Assembly (NCBI RefSeq): GCF_014137975.1
Contig: NZ_JACGWZ010000004.1
Coordinates: 462,537-526,536 of the forward strand
Direction: 5' to 3'
Length of the DNA stretch: 64,000 nt
From: Halosaccharopolyspora lacisalsi
GTDB lineage: Bacteria; Actinomycetota; Actinomycetes; Mycobacteriales; Pseudonocardiaceae
How positions within the stretch are numbered: the first letter of the stretch is position 1; every line of letters starts with the position of its first letter. The position numbers and the translations under genes were made by a program. Of the stretch, positions 37,769 through 45,754 are shown piece after piece. The notes below the pieces were generated by a model. That model saw only the letters and a list, made by a program, of their open reading frames with translations, was not told the origin of the DNA and made no database searches.

Positions 37769-38911
37769 TCACGACGGGAAAGCCACCATCGCGACACCGG
37801 GGACGTCGACGGGGAGTTCGGCTGGCCGCAGCGAACCGGTGACCGGATCCCGGGGTAGGGAAGTGACCGTGCCGGATCGCTGGTTGGCCACGTACAGGCG
37901 GTCCTGTTCCGGGGAGAGCGCGCAGTGCCGCGGCCAGGACCCTCCGGTGGGGACGGTCTCCAGCAGCTTCGGCGAATCCGTCCGGACGCCGATCCCCAGG
38001 GTCGCGATCGTGTCGTCACCCCGGTTGGTGGCGTAGGCGAAGCGCCCGTCGGAACTGATCACGATCTCGGCCGGGAAGTTCTCCCCGCCGGTGTGGTCGC
38101 CTCGCGTGTCGAGGACCTGTCCCGGCGTGAAAGTGCCGCTCGTGGAGTCCCACGAGAGCACGGTGACGGTGGAGGCGAGTTCGGCCAGCAGGTAGGCGTG
38201 CTCGCCGTCCGGGTGGAAGGCGAGGTGGCGCGGTCCGGTGCCGGTGGGCAGGTCGAGCCGCCGGTGTTCGGTGAGCTCTCCACCGCGCGTGTCCAGTGCG
38301 TAGGTGTAGACGGCATCCGCTCCGAGGTCGACGGCGACCACCCAGTTCCCGCTGGGATCGGTGAGCACCTGGTGGGCCTTGGCGGCGCGCGTGGTGCCGA
38401 CGTGCCGGACGAGGTCGGTCGACGCTCCGACGCGGCCGTCGTCCTGGAGGCGGTGTACGACGATGCTGCCGTCGGTGTAGTTCGCGGTCAGCAGGAACCG
38501 GCCGTCGGGGTGCACGCTCAGATGCGTCGGTCCGCCCCCGCGGCTGGAACGCGTGTTGAGCACTTCGGGGGCGAAGGGGTCGGTGACATCCAGCGCGGTG
38601 ACGGCGCCTTCGGGGGTGAGCTCGTTGGTGGTGTAGAGGATCCGGCGGGAGGGGGAGAAGTCCATCCAGGAGGCATCGGAGACACCGCCGAGGCGGGACA
38701 CCGATGTCAGCTTCCCGGAGGCGGAGTGGTGCCGGGCGATGTCGAAGCCGTGTCCCGGCGGCGTCGTCCAGGTGAAGCTCCCGAGGTAGGCCGCTCGGTT
38801 GCACGCTCGTTCGCGTGGCAGGGACTGGGCCGTTCCCGGAACCAGCAGCGTCGAGGCTCCGGCCGCTGCCAGGGTCAGGAACCGTCGGCGCCGCATCTCG
38901 TGGTCGGACAT
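37769..38911 (-). CDS. Tat-exported seven-bladed beta-propeller lactonase (6-phosphogluconolactonase family)
   Basis: The 380-aa protein begins with a twin-arginine signal (RRRRFLTLAAAGAS, cleaved after an Ala-rich tract). It then shows repeats of the Lactonase_7-bladed family: LSVHPDGRFLLTANYTDGSI, HLAFHPDGEHAYLLAEL, VISSDGRFAYATNRGDDTIA and ALSPEQDRLYVANQRSGTV. The family hydrolyses sugar lactones or related esters. Because it is exported, a phosphorylated sugar is not the likely substrate. It sits between the das-like operon and a GntP permease, and a good dre-like site lies just upstream of its start, which links it to amino-sugar metabolism. Confidence 0.85.
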   Translation of the reverse strand: MSDHEMRRRRFLTLAAAGASTLLVPGTAQSLPRERACNRAAYLGSFTWTTPPGHGFDIARHHSASGKLTSVSRLGGVSDASWMDFSPSRRILYTTNELTPEGAVTALDVTDPFAPEVLNTRSSRGGGPTHLSVHPDGRFLLTANYTDGSIVVHRLQDDGRVGASTDLVRHVGTTRAAKAHQVLTDPSGNWVVAVDLGADAVYTYALDTRGGELTEHRRLDLPTGTGPRHLAFHPDGEHAYLLAELASTVTVLSWDSTSGTFTPGQVLDTRGDHTGGENFPAEIVISSDGRFAYATNRGDDTIATLGIGVRTDSPKLLETVPTGGSWPRHCALSPEQDRLYVANQRSGTVTSLPRDPVTGSLRPAELPVDVPGVAMVAFPS

Positions 38912-38960
38912 GTCGCCTCCTCGTCGGTGGGATGCCGCTCAGTGTGCCGCGTCGGAGACG

Positions 38961-38976
38961 ACTGGACTAGACCAAA
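38961..38976. promoter_or_regulatory. dre-like (DasR) site upstream of the lactonase gene
   Basis: ACTGGACTAGACCAAA matches the DasR-site consensus at 13 of 16 positions. It extends into a second palindrome GACCA-AAA-TGGTC (38970-38982). It lies about 50 bases upstream of the lactonase start, in its promoter region, and right after the GntP stop codon. Binding of DasR is inferred. Confidence 0.5.
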
Positions 38977-38987
38977 ATGGTCCAATG

Positions 38988-40382
38988 TCAGACGACGATG
39001 CTCAGCAGCACCGCCATGCCGAAACCGACCAGTGACAGGATGGTTTCGAGCACCGTCCAGGTCTTGAGGGTCTCGGCGACCGGGATCCCGAAGTAGCGGG
39101 AGATGATCCAGAAGCCTCCGTCGTTGACGTGCGAGGCGGTGATCGAACCTGCCGAGATCGCGACCGCGATCAGTGCCAGCTGCGGCTGCGAGTGGTCGGC
39201 TTCGGCCAACAGCGGCGCCAGGATGCCGCCGGTGGTCACGATCGCCACCGTGGCCGACCCCTGGGCCACCCGCAGGCCACTGCTGATCACGTAGGCCGAG
39301 ACCAGCACCGGGAGCCCCGCCGCGCTCAGCGACCCCGCCAGCGCCTCTCCGACGCCGGTCTCCGAGAGCACCTCGCCGAAGAAACCACCCGCGCCGACGA
39401 CCAGCAGGATCATGCCCAGGGGCCGCAGCGCCCGTCCGGTCAGAGCGGACAGGTCCGCACCGGTCATTCCCCGTCGTGTGCCCAGCAGCCAGAACGCGAG
39501 CAGCACGGCGAAGGTCAGTGCGACCACGGGGCTGCCCAGGAACGTCAGCACGTCCAGCAGCGCTCCCTCGGGCAGGGTGATGCTGCTGAACGTTCCGGCC
39601 AGGATGAGCACCAGGGGCAGGCCGATGATGAAGGCGATCGTGGCCAGCGCGGGTTCTCGCTCCGTCCGGGGCGGTTCGTCCCCCGAGACGATCATGTCCT
39701 CCGGGACCGGAACGTGGATCCTCCTGCCGATCCAGGAGGGGAACAGGACACCACCGACGGCGAAGGCGGGTACGCCGCAGGCCAGGCCCATAGCGATGAG
39801 CCATCCCAGATCGACGTCGAGCAGGCCCGCGACGACGACCGGACCCGGGTGCGGAGGCAGGAACGCGTGCGTCACCGACAGGCCGGCCGCAAGCGGCAGG
39901 CAGTACAGCAGGATGGAGCGCCCGCCCTGGCGCGCCGCGACGTAGACCAGCGGTGCCAGCACGAAGATGCCGATGTCGAAGAACACCGGGATGCCGAAGA
40001 CGAAGCCGGACAGCCCCATCGCCAGGGGTGCGCGCTTTTCTCCGAACGCCGTGAGCAGTTTGCGGGTGATGAGATGGGCACCGCCGGAGTTCTCCAGCAG
40101 CGCCCCGAGCACGGTACCGAGCCCCACGATGGCCGTGATGTGCCCGAGAATGCTGCCGAAGCCGTCCTCGACCAGCGACTCGCCGCTGGACTGCGCACTG
40201 CCCACGATCTCCTCCGGGGACAGTCCCGCGGCCAGGGCGACGAGCAGGCCCGTGACCAGCAACGCGATGAACGGTTCGAGTCGCAGCCGCATGATCATGA
40301 ACAGCAGCAGGGCGATGCCCGCCGCGCACAACGTGAGCAGCCCGGCGGTGTCGTGATGCAGCCAGTCGAGGAACCCGGACAC
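38988..40382 (-). CDS. GntP family gluconate-type permease
   Basis: The 464-aa protein has about 12 membrane helices and the GntP family sequence: FALLVTGLLVALAAGL-like start (here FIALLVTGLLVALAAGLSPE), GTVLGALLENSGGAHLIT, GIPVFFDIGIFVLAPL and SVTHAFLPPHPGPV. It imports gluconate and related sugar acids such as D-glycerate, fructuronate or glucosaminate by proton symport. It ends 68 bases after the deacylase gene on the same strand, and the cluster context suggests N-acetylglucosaminate or glucosaminate as substrate. Confidence 0.92.
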   Translation of the reverse strand: MSGFLDWLHHDTAGLLTLCAAGIALLLFMIMRLRLEPFIALLVTGLLVALAAGLSPEEIVGSAQSSGESLVEDGFGSILGHITAIVGLGTVLGALLENSGGAHLITRKLLTAFGEKRAPLAMGLSGFVFGIPVFFDIGIFVLAPLVYVAARQGGRSILLYCLPLAAGLSVTHAFLPPHPGPVVVAGLLDVDLGWLIAMGLACGVPAFAVGGVLFPSWIGRRIHVPVPEDMIVSGDEPPRTEREPALATIAFIIGLPLVLILAGTFSSITLPEGALLDVLTFLGSPVVALTFAVLLAFWLLGTRRGMTGADLSALTGRALRPLGMILLVVGAGGFFGEVLSETGVGEALAGSLSAAGLPVLVSAYVISSGLRVAQGSATVAIVTTGGILAPLLAEADHSQPQLALIAVAISAGSITASHVNDGGFWIISRYFGIPVAETLKTWTVLETILSLVGFGMAVLLSIVV

Positions 40383-40450
40383 AGGTCACCTCCAGGTGGT
40401 GTGGATGAGCCGGAACCGACTCACGGCTGGTGGCGGGGAAACGGGTCTGC

Positions 40451-42040
40451 TCAGGACTGCTTGCGCAGCGCGTGACCGGGGAGAGCGTCGTTGCGGTCGC
40501 CCTCGTCGACGACCGGAGTGCCGTTGACCAGGACGTACGGGATTCCCTCGGGCTGCCGACGCGGTTCGTCGAACGTCGCGGTGTCGGTGACGGCGTCGGG
40601 ATCGAACAACATGAGGTCGGCGACGTTGCCCTCGCGGATCCGCCCCCGCTCGGGCAGTCCCAGGCGGTCGGCGGCGCGTCCGGTCATGTGCGCCACGCAT
40701 TCTTCGAGACCGAGAACACCGAGTTCGCGCACGTAGTGCGCCAGATAACGCGGGAACGTGCCCCAGGCGCGGGGATGTGGGCGATCTCCGACGAGCAGTC
40801 CGTCGCTGCCGGCCGTGTGCACCCGGTGGCGCATGATGGCCCGCACGTTGTCCTCGTGCCCCACGTGCATCAGGCAGGAACTGCCGAGCCGTTCGGAGAC
40901 GAGCACGTCGAGGTACAGCTCGGTGGGCTGCCGACCGGCCAGGCGGGCGGACTCGGCGACGCTGCGCCCGACCAGGTGCCCGTTGACCTCCGGCCGCTGG
41001 ACGCCGTTGATCTCGATGGTCTCCCAGTCGACCGGAACACCGTGGCAGCCGTCGGAGCCCTCGTGCTCCATGACCTCGCGGACCCGTTCGCGCTGGGCCG
41101 GGTCACGAAGCCGTTCCAGCGTCGCCTCGACGCCCCCGGCGCCGGCCCAGCTCGGCAGCAGCGCGTGCAGCGCGGTGCATCCGGGCAGATAGGGGTACGA
41201 GTCGAGCGTGATGTCGGCCCCGGATTCCAGGGCCGCGTCCAGCATGGACAGGAACTCGTCCGCCCTGCCCTCGTTCACCCCGAAGTTCATCGTCGCGTGG
41301 GCCAGGTGCAGCGGACACCTCGATCGCGAGCTGACCTCGATCATCTCCGCGTACGCGTCCAGCGCTCCCGCGCCGTAACTGCGGTGGTGGGGGCTGTAGA
41401 ACCCCCCGTGCTCTCCGGTGACCTCGCACAGCGCGGCCAGCTCACCGGTGGAGGCGTACATGCCCGGCGTGTAGGTCAGTCCCGAGGACATCCCGAACGC
41501 GCCCTCGCGCAGCGACCGGGCGAGCAGCTCGCGCATCCGGTCGATCTCCTCCCCGGTGGCCGGCCTGTCCTCGTGGCCGACGCACATCATGCGCAGCGTT
41601 CCCTGGGGGGCGAGGTAGGCGGCGTTGACCGCGATCCCGGAGTCGAGCCGGTCCAGGTACTCGGCCACGCCGCGCCAGTTCCAGTCGAACCCGGGCGGAT
41701 CGCCGTTCCACCCGGCCAGTTGGGCGCGCAGGTTGGTCAGGGTCGCGTCGTCGACCGGGGCGTAGGACAGACCGTCCTGCCCGAGCACTTCCAGCGTCAC
41801 CCCCTGCGAGACCTTGGCCGTGTGGTCGGGCTCGGCCAGTAGGCGCAGGTCGGAGTGGGAGTGCATGTCGATGAATCCGGGGGCGAGTACGAGATCGTGC
41901 GCGTCGATCGTGCGCCGGCCGGACAGCCGGTTCGGCCGGGCGATTTCGGTGATGCGCCCGTCGTCGACCCCGACGTCGGCCCGGTATTCGGGCGCCCCGG
42001 TTCCGTCCACGACGCGAGCTCCCCGGACCACGATGTCCAT
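40451..42040 (-). CDS. N-acyl-D-amino-acid deacylase family amidohydrolase
   Basis: The 529-aa enzyme has the D-aminoacylase architecture: an amidohydrolase barrel with HSHSD (the first metal-binding pair), MDIVVRGARVVDGTGAPEYR at the N-terminus and a C-terminal cap with YVLVNGTPVVDEG. The GVTLEVLGQDGLSYAP segment replaces the archetypal GNCG, in which the Cys binds the tight zinc. This variant is probably a substrate-diverged subgroup. Candidate substrates are N-acyl-D-amino acids or, from the neighbours, N-acetyl-D-glucosaminate. The gene lies 21 bases after the deaminase stop, so the two form one operon. Confidence 0.88.
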   Translation of the reverse strand: MDIVVRGARVVDGTGAPEYRADVGVDDGRITEIARPNRLSGRRTIDAHDLVLAPGFIDMHSHSDLRLLAEPDHTAKVSQGVTLEVLGQDGLSYAPVDDATLTNLRAQLAGWNGDPPGFDWNWRGVAEYLDRLDSGIAVNAAYLAPQGTLRMMCVGHEDRPATGEEIDRMRELLARSLREGAFGMSSGLTYTPGMYASTGELAALCEVTGEHGGFYSPHHRSYGAGALDAYAEMIEVSSRSRCPLHLAHATMNFGVNEGRADEFLSMLDAALESGADITLDSYPYLPGCTALHALLPSWAGAGGVEATLERLRDPAQRERVREVMEHEGSDGCHGVPVDWETIEINGVQRPEVNGHLVGRSVAESARLAGRQPTELYLDVLVSERLGSSCLMHVGHEDNVRAIMRHRVHTAGSDGLLVGDRPHPRAWGTFPRYLAHYVRELGVLGLEECVAHMTGRAADRLGLPERGRIREGNVADLMLFDPDAVTDTATFDEPRRQPEGIPYVLVNGTPVVDEGDRNDALPGHALRKQS

Positions 42041-42061
42041 AGTGGATGCTCCTCGGTGCCT

Positions 42062-43369
42062 CTAGAAGAAGGTGCGGATGAGGTCGACCACCTCGTCGCC
42101 GGCCACGACCGGGATCAGAGTCCACTTGTCGAGCACGGTGCACGGGTGCGACAGCCCGGAGGCGATCCAGTCGCCGACCTCGATCGTCGAGTCGGCGGGC
42201 AGGGACAGGAAGGCGTGCTGATCGGCCAGCGAGGTGATCCGGCCCTCGGCGAGTTCGCGGGTGTTCCCGCGCCGGTCGCGGTGGATCCGGGGTTCGGGCA
42301 GCTCCTGGTCGAAGGACACGTCGCGGCGCCCCATGGTCAGCAGCGCGAGCTCGGGTTCCGGGCGGGAGGTCACCTGCGACCAGACGCGCATCGCCGGTCG
42401 GAACGGTCGTTCCTCCCCGCTCAGCCGGTGTTTCCTGCCGAACGGCGACATCGTGCGGTACAGGCCGTCGTCGTGGGTCACGTACGCGCCGCTGCGGAGT
42501 ACCGGGACCACCGGAAGCTCGGTCGGCCACGGTGCCGTCAGCGCCTCGGTCACCTGGTCGAAGTAGGAGCTGCCGCCGGCGGTGACGATCACTTCGTCCA
42601 GTCCCCGGAAGTGTCCGGCCTCGGCCAGCGCCCCCACGAGTTCCCGCAGCCGTGCCATGTAGGTGTCCACGGTCGAGACGTCCCGCTCGCTGAGGTCGTG
42701 CGACATCGCGCCTTCGTACCCACCGACGCCGGTCAGGCGCAGCACCGGACTGTCGGCCACCGCTTGCGCGACCTCCAGCGCCTGCCGCGGATCGCGGGCG
42801 CCGGTGCGGCCGTGCTCACCCCCGAGCTCGACCAGGACGTCGACCGGTCGGGAGAGTGCGCAGGGGGCCAGGGCCTCGGTCATCGCCCGCACGCCCTGGA
42901 CCGAATCGACCCAGCAGCTGAACGAGAACTCCGGATCCCGTTCCAGCTCGGCGGCCAGCCAGGCCAACCCGTTCGGGTCGACGAGCTGATTGGCCAGCAG
43001 GACGCGGCTCACGCCGAAGGCGCGATAGACGCGAAGCTGACTCAGGTTCGCTGCCGTTATGGCCCGGCAACCGTGATCGAGCTGCCGTCGGAACAGCTGC
43101 GGCGCCATCGTGGTCTTGCCGTGGGGTGCCAGCAGGACCCCCTGCTGTGCGCACCACTCGGACATCGTCCGCAGGTTGTGTTCCAGAGCGTCGTGGTCGA
43201 GCACCAGCAACGGTCCGACGAATCCCGCCTCGAACAGTTTCGGTCGCCCGGCGAGGAACTCGCCGACCGTACGACCGAAAGATTCGCCGGGCATGCCCTT
43301 GAAGCGCCAGTCGATGCGCTCGTCGTACAGTTCCTCGACCGCTGTCCGGTCCATGCTCGCCGCCCGCAC
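42062..43369 (-). CDS. Fold-type III PLP amino acid deaminase (D-serine dehydratase/D-glucosaminate lyase-like)
   Basis: The 435-aa protein has the alanine-racemase-type N-terminal barrel and the D-serine dehydratase-like C-terminal domain: the PLP lysine in PHGKTTMAPQL (Lys85), TAANLSQLRVYRAFG, GGYEGAMSHDL and a later GSSYFDQVTEAL. It would deaminate a beta-hydroxy D-amino acid such as D-serine, D-threonine or D-glucosaminate. GTG at 43369 was chosen because GGGAGGG lies just upstream. ATG at 43354 is an alternative. The divergent kinase, IclR and RidA genes are in the same functional cluster. Confidence 0.87.
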   Translation of the reverse strand: MRAASMDRTAVEELYDERIDWRFKGMPGESFGRTVGEFLAGRPKLFEAGFVGPLLVLDHDALEHNLRTMSEWCAQQGVLLAPHGKTTMAPQLFRRQLDHGCRAITAANLSQLRVYRAFGVSRVLLANQLVDPNGLAWLAAELERDPEFSFSCWVDSVQGVRAMTEALAPCALSRPVDVLVELGGEHGRTGARDPRQALEVAQAVADSPVLRLTGVGGYEGAMSHDLSERDVSTVDTYMARLRELVGALAEAGHFRGLDEVIVTAGGSSYFDQVTEALTAPWPTELPVVPVLRSGAYVTHDDGLYRTMSPFGRKHRLSGEERPFRPAMRVWSQVTSRPEPELALLTMGRRDVSFDQELPEPRIHRDRRGNTRELAEGRITSLADQHAFLSLPADSTIEVGDWIASGLSHPCTVLDKWTLIPVVAGDEVVDLIRTFF

Positions 43370-43382
43370 TGACCCTCCCAAT

Positions 43383-43417
43383 GTTGCATATGTTGCAATG
43401 CAGGTTGCGTATATTGC
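43383..43417. promoter_or_regulatory. Direct-repeat operator between divergent catabolic genes
   Basis: GTTGCATATGTTGC at 43383-43396 and GTTGCGTATATTGC at 43404-43417 share 12 of 14 bases and start 21 bases apart, two helical turns. Each contains two TTGC elements nine bases apart. They lie in the 107-base spacer between the deaminase gene (minus strand) and the kinase gene (plus strand), a natural place for the IclR-family regulator to act. The related inverted repeat upstream of the das-like operon also contains GTTGCA. Confidence 0.5.
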
Positions 43418-43476
43418 TAAGTTGATGTTTAGCATTCGACCAACGGGGCGTCAATCGGGACGCCGATGGAGGGACG

Positions 43477-44505
43477 ATGGAAACTGATCGGTTCGGTGGG
43501 ACGGACGGGAACGCGGAACCGCACGAGGCGGTGTGCCTCGGTGAGTCGATGGTGCTGTTCGTGCCTTCCGGCGACGGTCCGGCCCACGAGGTCGACACCT
43601 GGCACCGCACGATCGGGGGTGCCGAGTCCAACGTGGCCTGTCACCTGGCCGAGGGCGGAATGCGGGCCCGCTGGGTGAGCGCGCTCGGCGCCGACCCCTT
43701 CGGCAGCGTCGTGCTGGACCGGCTGGGACGCTTCGGGATCGAGCTCGAGGACGTCCGGATCGACCGGCGCCGTTCGACAGGGGTGTACTTCAAAGCACCG
43801 GGCCACACCGGCAGTCGGGTGTGGTACAACCGCACCGATTCGGCGGCCGCCGCGATGGGACCGGAGCTGCTCGGGGCCCTGGACCTGGAACGAACGCGAC
43901 TGCTGCACCTGACCGGTATCACCCCGGCGCTGTCGTCGTCCTGCCGCGAACTCGTGGACGCCGCGCTCGACCTCCCGCGTGGCGACATGCTCGTCTCGCT
44001 GGACGTGAACTGGCGGTCGTTGCTGTGGAGCGCACGCGGGGCCGAGGGGGTCGACGACCCCGCCGAACTGCTGCGCGCCTTCGCCGACCGCGCCGATGTG
44101 GTGCTGGTGGGTGACGACGAGGCCGCCGAGGTCTGGGGCAGCCGGTCCGTCTCCGAGATCCGCGAGCTGCTGCCGCACCCGCGCTCACTGGTGATCAAGC
44201 ACGGCGCCACCGGAGCCACCCTCGTCGAGGACGGTACCGAGCTGTTCGAACCCGCGCTGCGCGTGGACGTGGTGGAACCGGTCGGCGCGGGAGACGCCTT
44301 CGCCGCGGGGGTGCTCGCCTCCACCCTGGCCGGAAACGGGCCGCGACACCGGCTGCGCTCGGGTCATCTGAAGGCGGCCGCCGTACTGTGCACCACCGAC
44401 GACGTGGGCCCCCCGCTACCGGAGGCGGACGTGTCCCGGATGCTGCTCGCAGACGAGCGGGAGTGGTCGTCGGTCACGATCCGCGAGGGCAGAGTGATCG
44501 GATGA
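43477..44505 (+). CDS. PfkB family sugar kinase, 2-keto-3-deoxygluconate kinase-like
   Basis: The 342-aa kinase has the ribokinase fold: the entry GGAESNVACHLAEGGMRARW, the WVSALGADPFGSVVL region, TGVYFKAPGHTG and the catalytic motif VGAGDAFAAG with base Asp273. This pattern resembles KDG kinases, which phosphorylate 2-keto-3-deoxygluconate to KDPG. The ATG at 43477 lies 107 bases from the divergent deaminase gene. The IclR-type gene overlaps its stop codon (ATGA at 44502), so the two are coupled. The substrate is inferred from sequence and neighbours. Confidence 0.85.
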   Translation: METDRFGGTDGNAEPHEAVCLGESMVLFVPSGDGPAHEVDTWHRTIGGAESNVACHLAEGGMRARWVSALGADPFGSVVLDRLGRFGIELEDVRIDRRRSTGVYFKAPGHTGSRVWYNRTDSAAAAMGPELLGALDLERTRLLHLTGITPALSSSCRELVDAALDLPRGDMLVSLDVNWRSLLWSARGAEGVDDPAELLRAFADRADVVLVGDDEAAEVWGSRSVSEIRELLPHPRSLVIKHGATGATLVEDGTELFEPALRVDVVEPVGAGDAFAAGVLASTLAGNGPRHRLRSGHLKAAAVLCTTDDVGPPLPEADVSRMLLADEREWSSVTIREGRVIG

Positions 44506-45308
44506 GTCAGAGTCTGGAGCGGGGACTGGCGGTGCTCACCCGGTTGGCGACGGACGGTTCCCAGACCCTGGAGCAGGTGGCCGAGTCGTTGGGCGTGCAC
44601 AAGTCCACCGCGATGCGGCTGCTGCGGTCGCTGGAGGCGAACCACTTCGTGCGCCGCGAGGACGTGAGCCACTACCGGCTCGGCAGCGCGCTGTTCGACC
44701 TCGCCCACCGTGCCCTGGAGGACCTCGACGTGCGCGGTGCCGCCCGCGAGCACCTGGTGGAGTTGGGGGAGCGGACGGGCCACACCATTCATCTGGCCAC
44801 GTTCGAGGAGGATCAGGCCGTCTACGTCGACAAGGTCGACAGCCGCCACTCCGTACGCATGTACTCCCGGGTCGGCAAGCGCGCGCCGATGCACTGCACC
44901 GCCGTCGGCAAGGTGCTGGTCGCCGAGTGGCCCGCACGACAACGTCGGGAACTCGCGCGGAGACTGAGCTACCCCGTCCTCACCGAGAGCACGATCACCA
45001 CCCCCGAAGCGTTCCTCGCGGAACTGGACCGGGTCCGCGAGCAGGGGTACGCCGTGGACCACGGCGAACACGAGGACTTCATTCACTGCATCGGGGCACC
45101 CGTGCACGGAGCACGCGGCGAAGTGGTCGCCGCGATATCGCTGTCGGTGCCCAAGGTGCTGCTCGACCTCGACGGGCTGATGGCGCTCGTCGACGACCTC
45201 CTGGGCACGGCCCGGCGGGTGTCGGCCGAGCTCGATTGGCCGGACACGCAGCGAGTTTCGTCAACGGAAGGAAAGATCGATGACCAGGACCGTGATCAGC
45301 ACCGGTGA
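44502..45308 (+). CDS. IclR family transcriptional regulator (KdgR-like candidate)
   Basis: The 268-aa protein has an N-terminal winged helix (LEQVAESLGVHKSTAMRLLR, then RLGSALFDLAHRAL) and the C-terminal IclR effector domain with YVDKVDSRHSVRMYSRVGKR, the segment MHCTAVGKVLVAE and EDFIHCIGAPV. KdgR-type IclR proteins bind 2-keto-3-deoxygluconate, which fits the KDG-kinase-like neighbour. The ATG at 44502 overlaps the kinase stop. The C-terminus overlaps the RidA gene by 29 bases. Likely targets are the divergent catabolic genes. Confidence 0.9.
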   Translation: MSQSLERGLAVLTRLATDGSQTLEQVAESLGVHKSTAMRLLRSLEANHFVRREDVSHYRLGSALFDLAHRALEDLDVRGAAREHLVELGERTGHTIHLATFEEDQAVYVDKVDSRHSVRMYSRVGKRAPMHCTAVGKVLVAEWPARQRRELARRLSYPVLTESTITTPEAFLAELDRVREQGYAVDHGEHEDFIHCIGAPVHGARGEVVAAISLSVPKVLLDLDGLMALVDDLLGTARRVSAELDWPDTQRVSSTEGKIDDQDRDQHR

Positions 45309-45666
45309 TGCACCCGCACCGGCGGCGGGCGTTCCGCTGTCGCAGGCGGTGCGCAAGGGCAACATCCTTCAGGTGTCGGGCCAGACCCCGGTGAATCCGG
45401 AGACCGGGAAACTGGCGGAGGGCGGTGTCGTCGAGCAGACCGAGCAGTCGCTTCGCAACGTCATCGCGATCCTGGAGGCGGGAGGAGCGTCGTTGCGGGA
45501 CGTGCTGATGCTGCGCGTCTACCTGACCGACGTCGCGCACTTCACCGAGATGAACGAGACCTACGCTCGCGTCGTCGGCGAGCCCTTCCCCGCCCGCACC
45601 ACGGTCTACGTCGGCCTGCCCGGGGAGATGCTCGTCGAGATCGACGCCCTGGCCGTGGTGGATTAG
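45280..45666 (+). CDS. RidA family reactive intermediate/imine deaminase
   Basis: The 128-aa protein fits RidA: GVPLSQAVRKGNILQVSGQT, an internal QTEQSLRNVIAILEAGGASLRDVL, and PARTTVYVGLPGEMLVEIDAL with the conserved Arg of the active site. RidA hydrolyses the enamine and imine intermediates released by PLP-dependent dehydratases, so its place in a cluster with a fold-type III PLP deaminase makes metabolic sense. It starts inside the IclR gene and is the last gene before a strong hairpin terminator. Confidence 0.93.
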   Translation: MTRTVISTGDAPAPAAGVPLSQAVRKGNILQVSGQTPVNPETGKLAEGGVVEQTEQSLRNVIAILEAGGASLRDVLMLRVYLTDVAHFTEMNETYARVVGEPFPARTTVYVGLPGEMLVEIDALAVVD

Positions 45667-45674
45667 GACTGCCA

Positions 45675-45715
45675 CCGCACTCGTGGCCGTCACGTCGTGG
45701 CGGCCACGAGTGCGG
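45675..45715. terminator. Terminator hairpin after the RidA gene
   Basis: CCGCACTCGTGGCCG at 45675-45689 pairs perfectly over 15 bases with CGGCCACGAGTGCGG at 45701-45715 around an 11-base loop. It lies nine bases after the RidA stop and before the convergent DUF1844 gene. Confidence 0.75.
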
Positions 45716-45754
45716 AATCCGCCGTACGGAGCCAGCTGTACGGGACCGGCGAGG

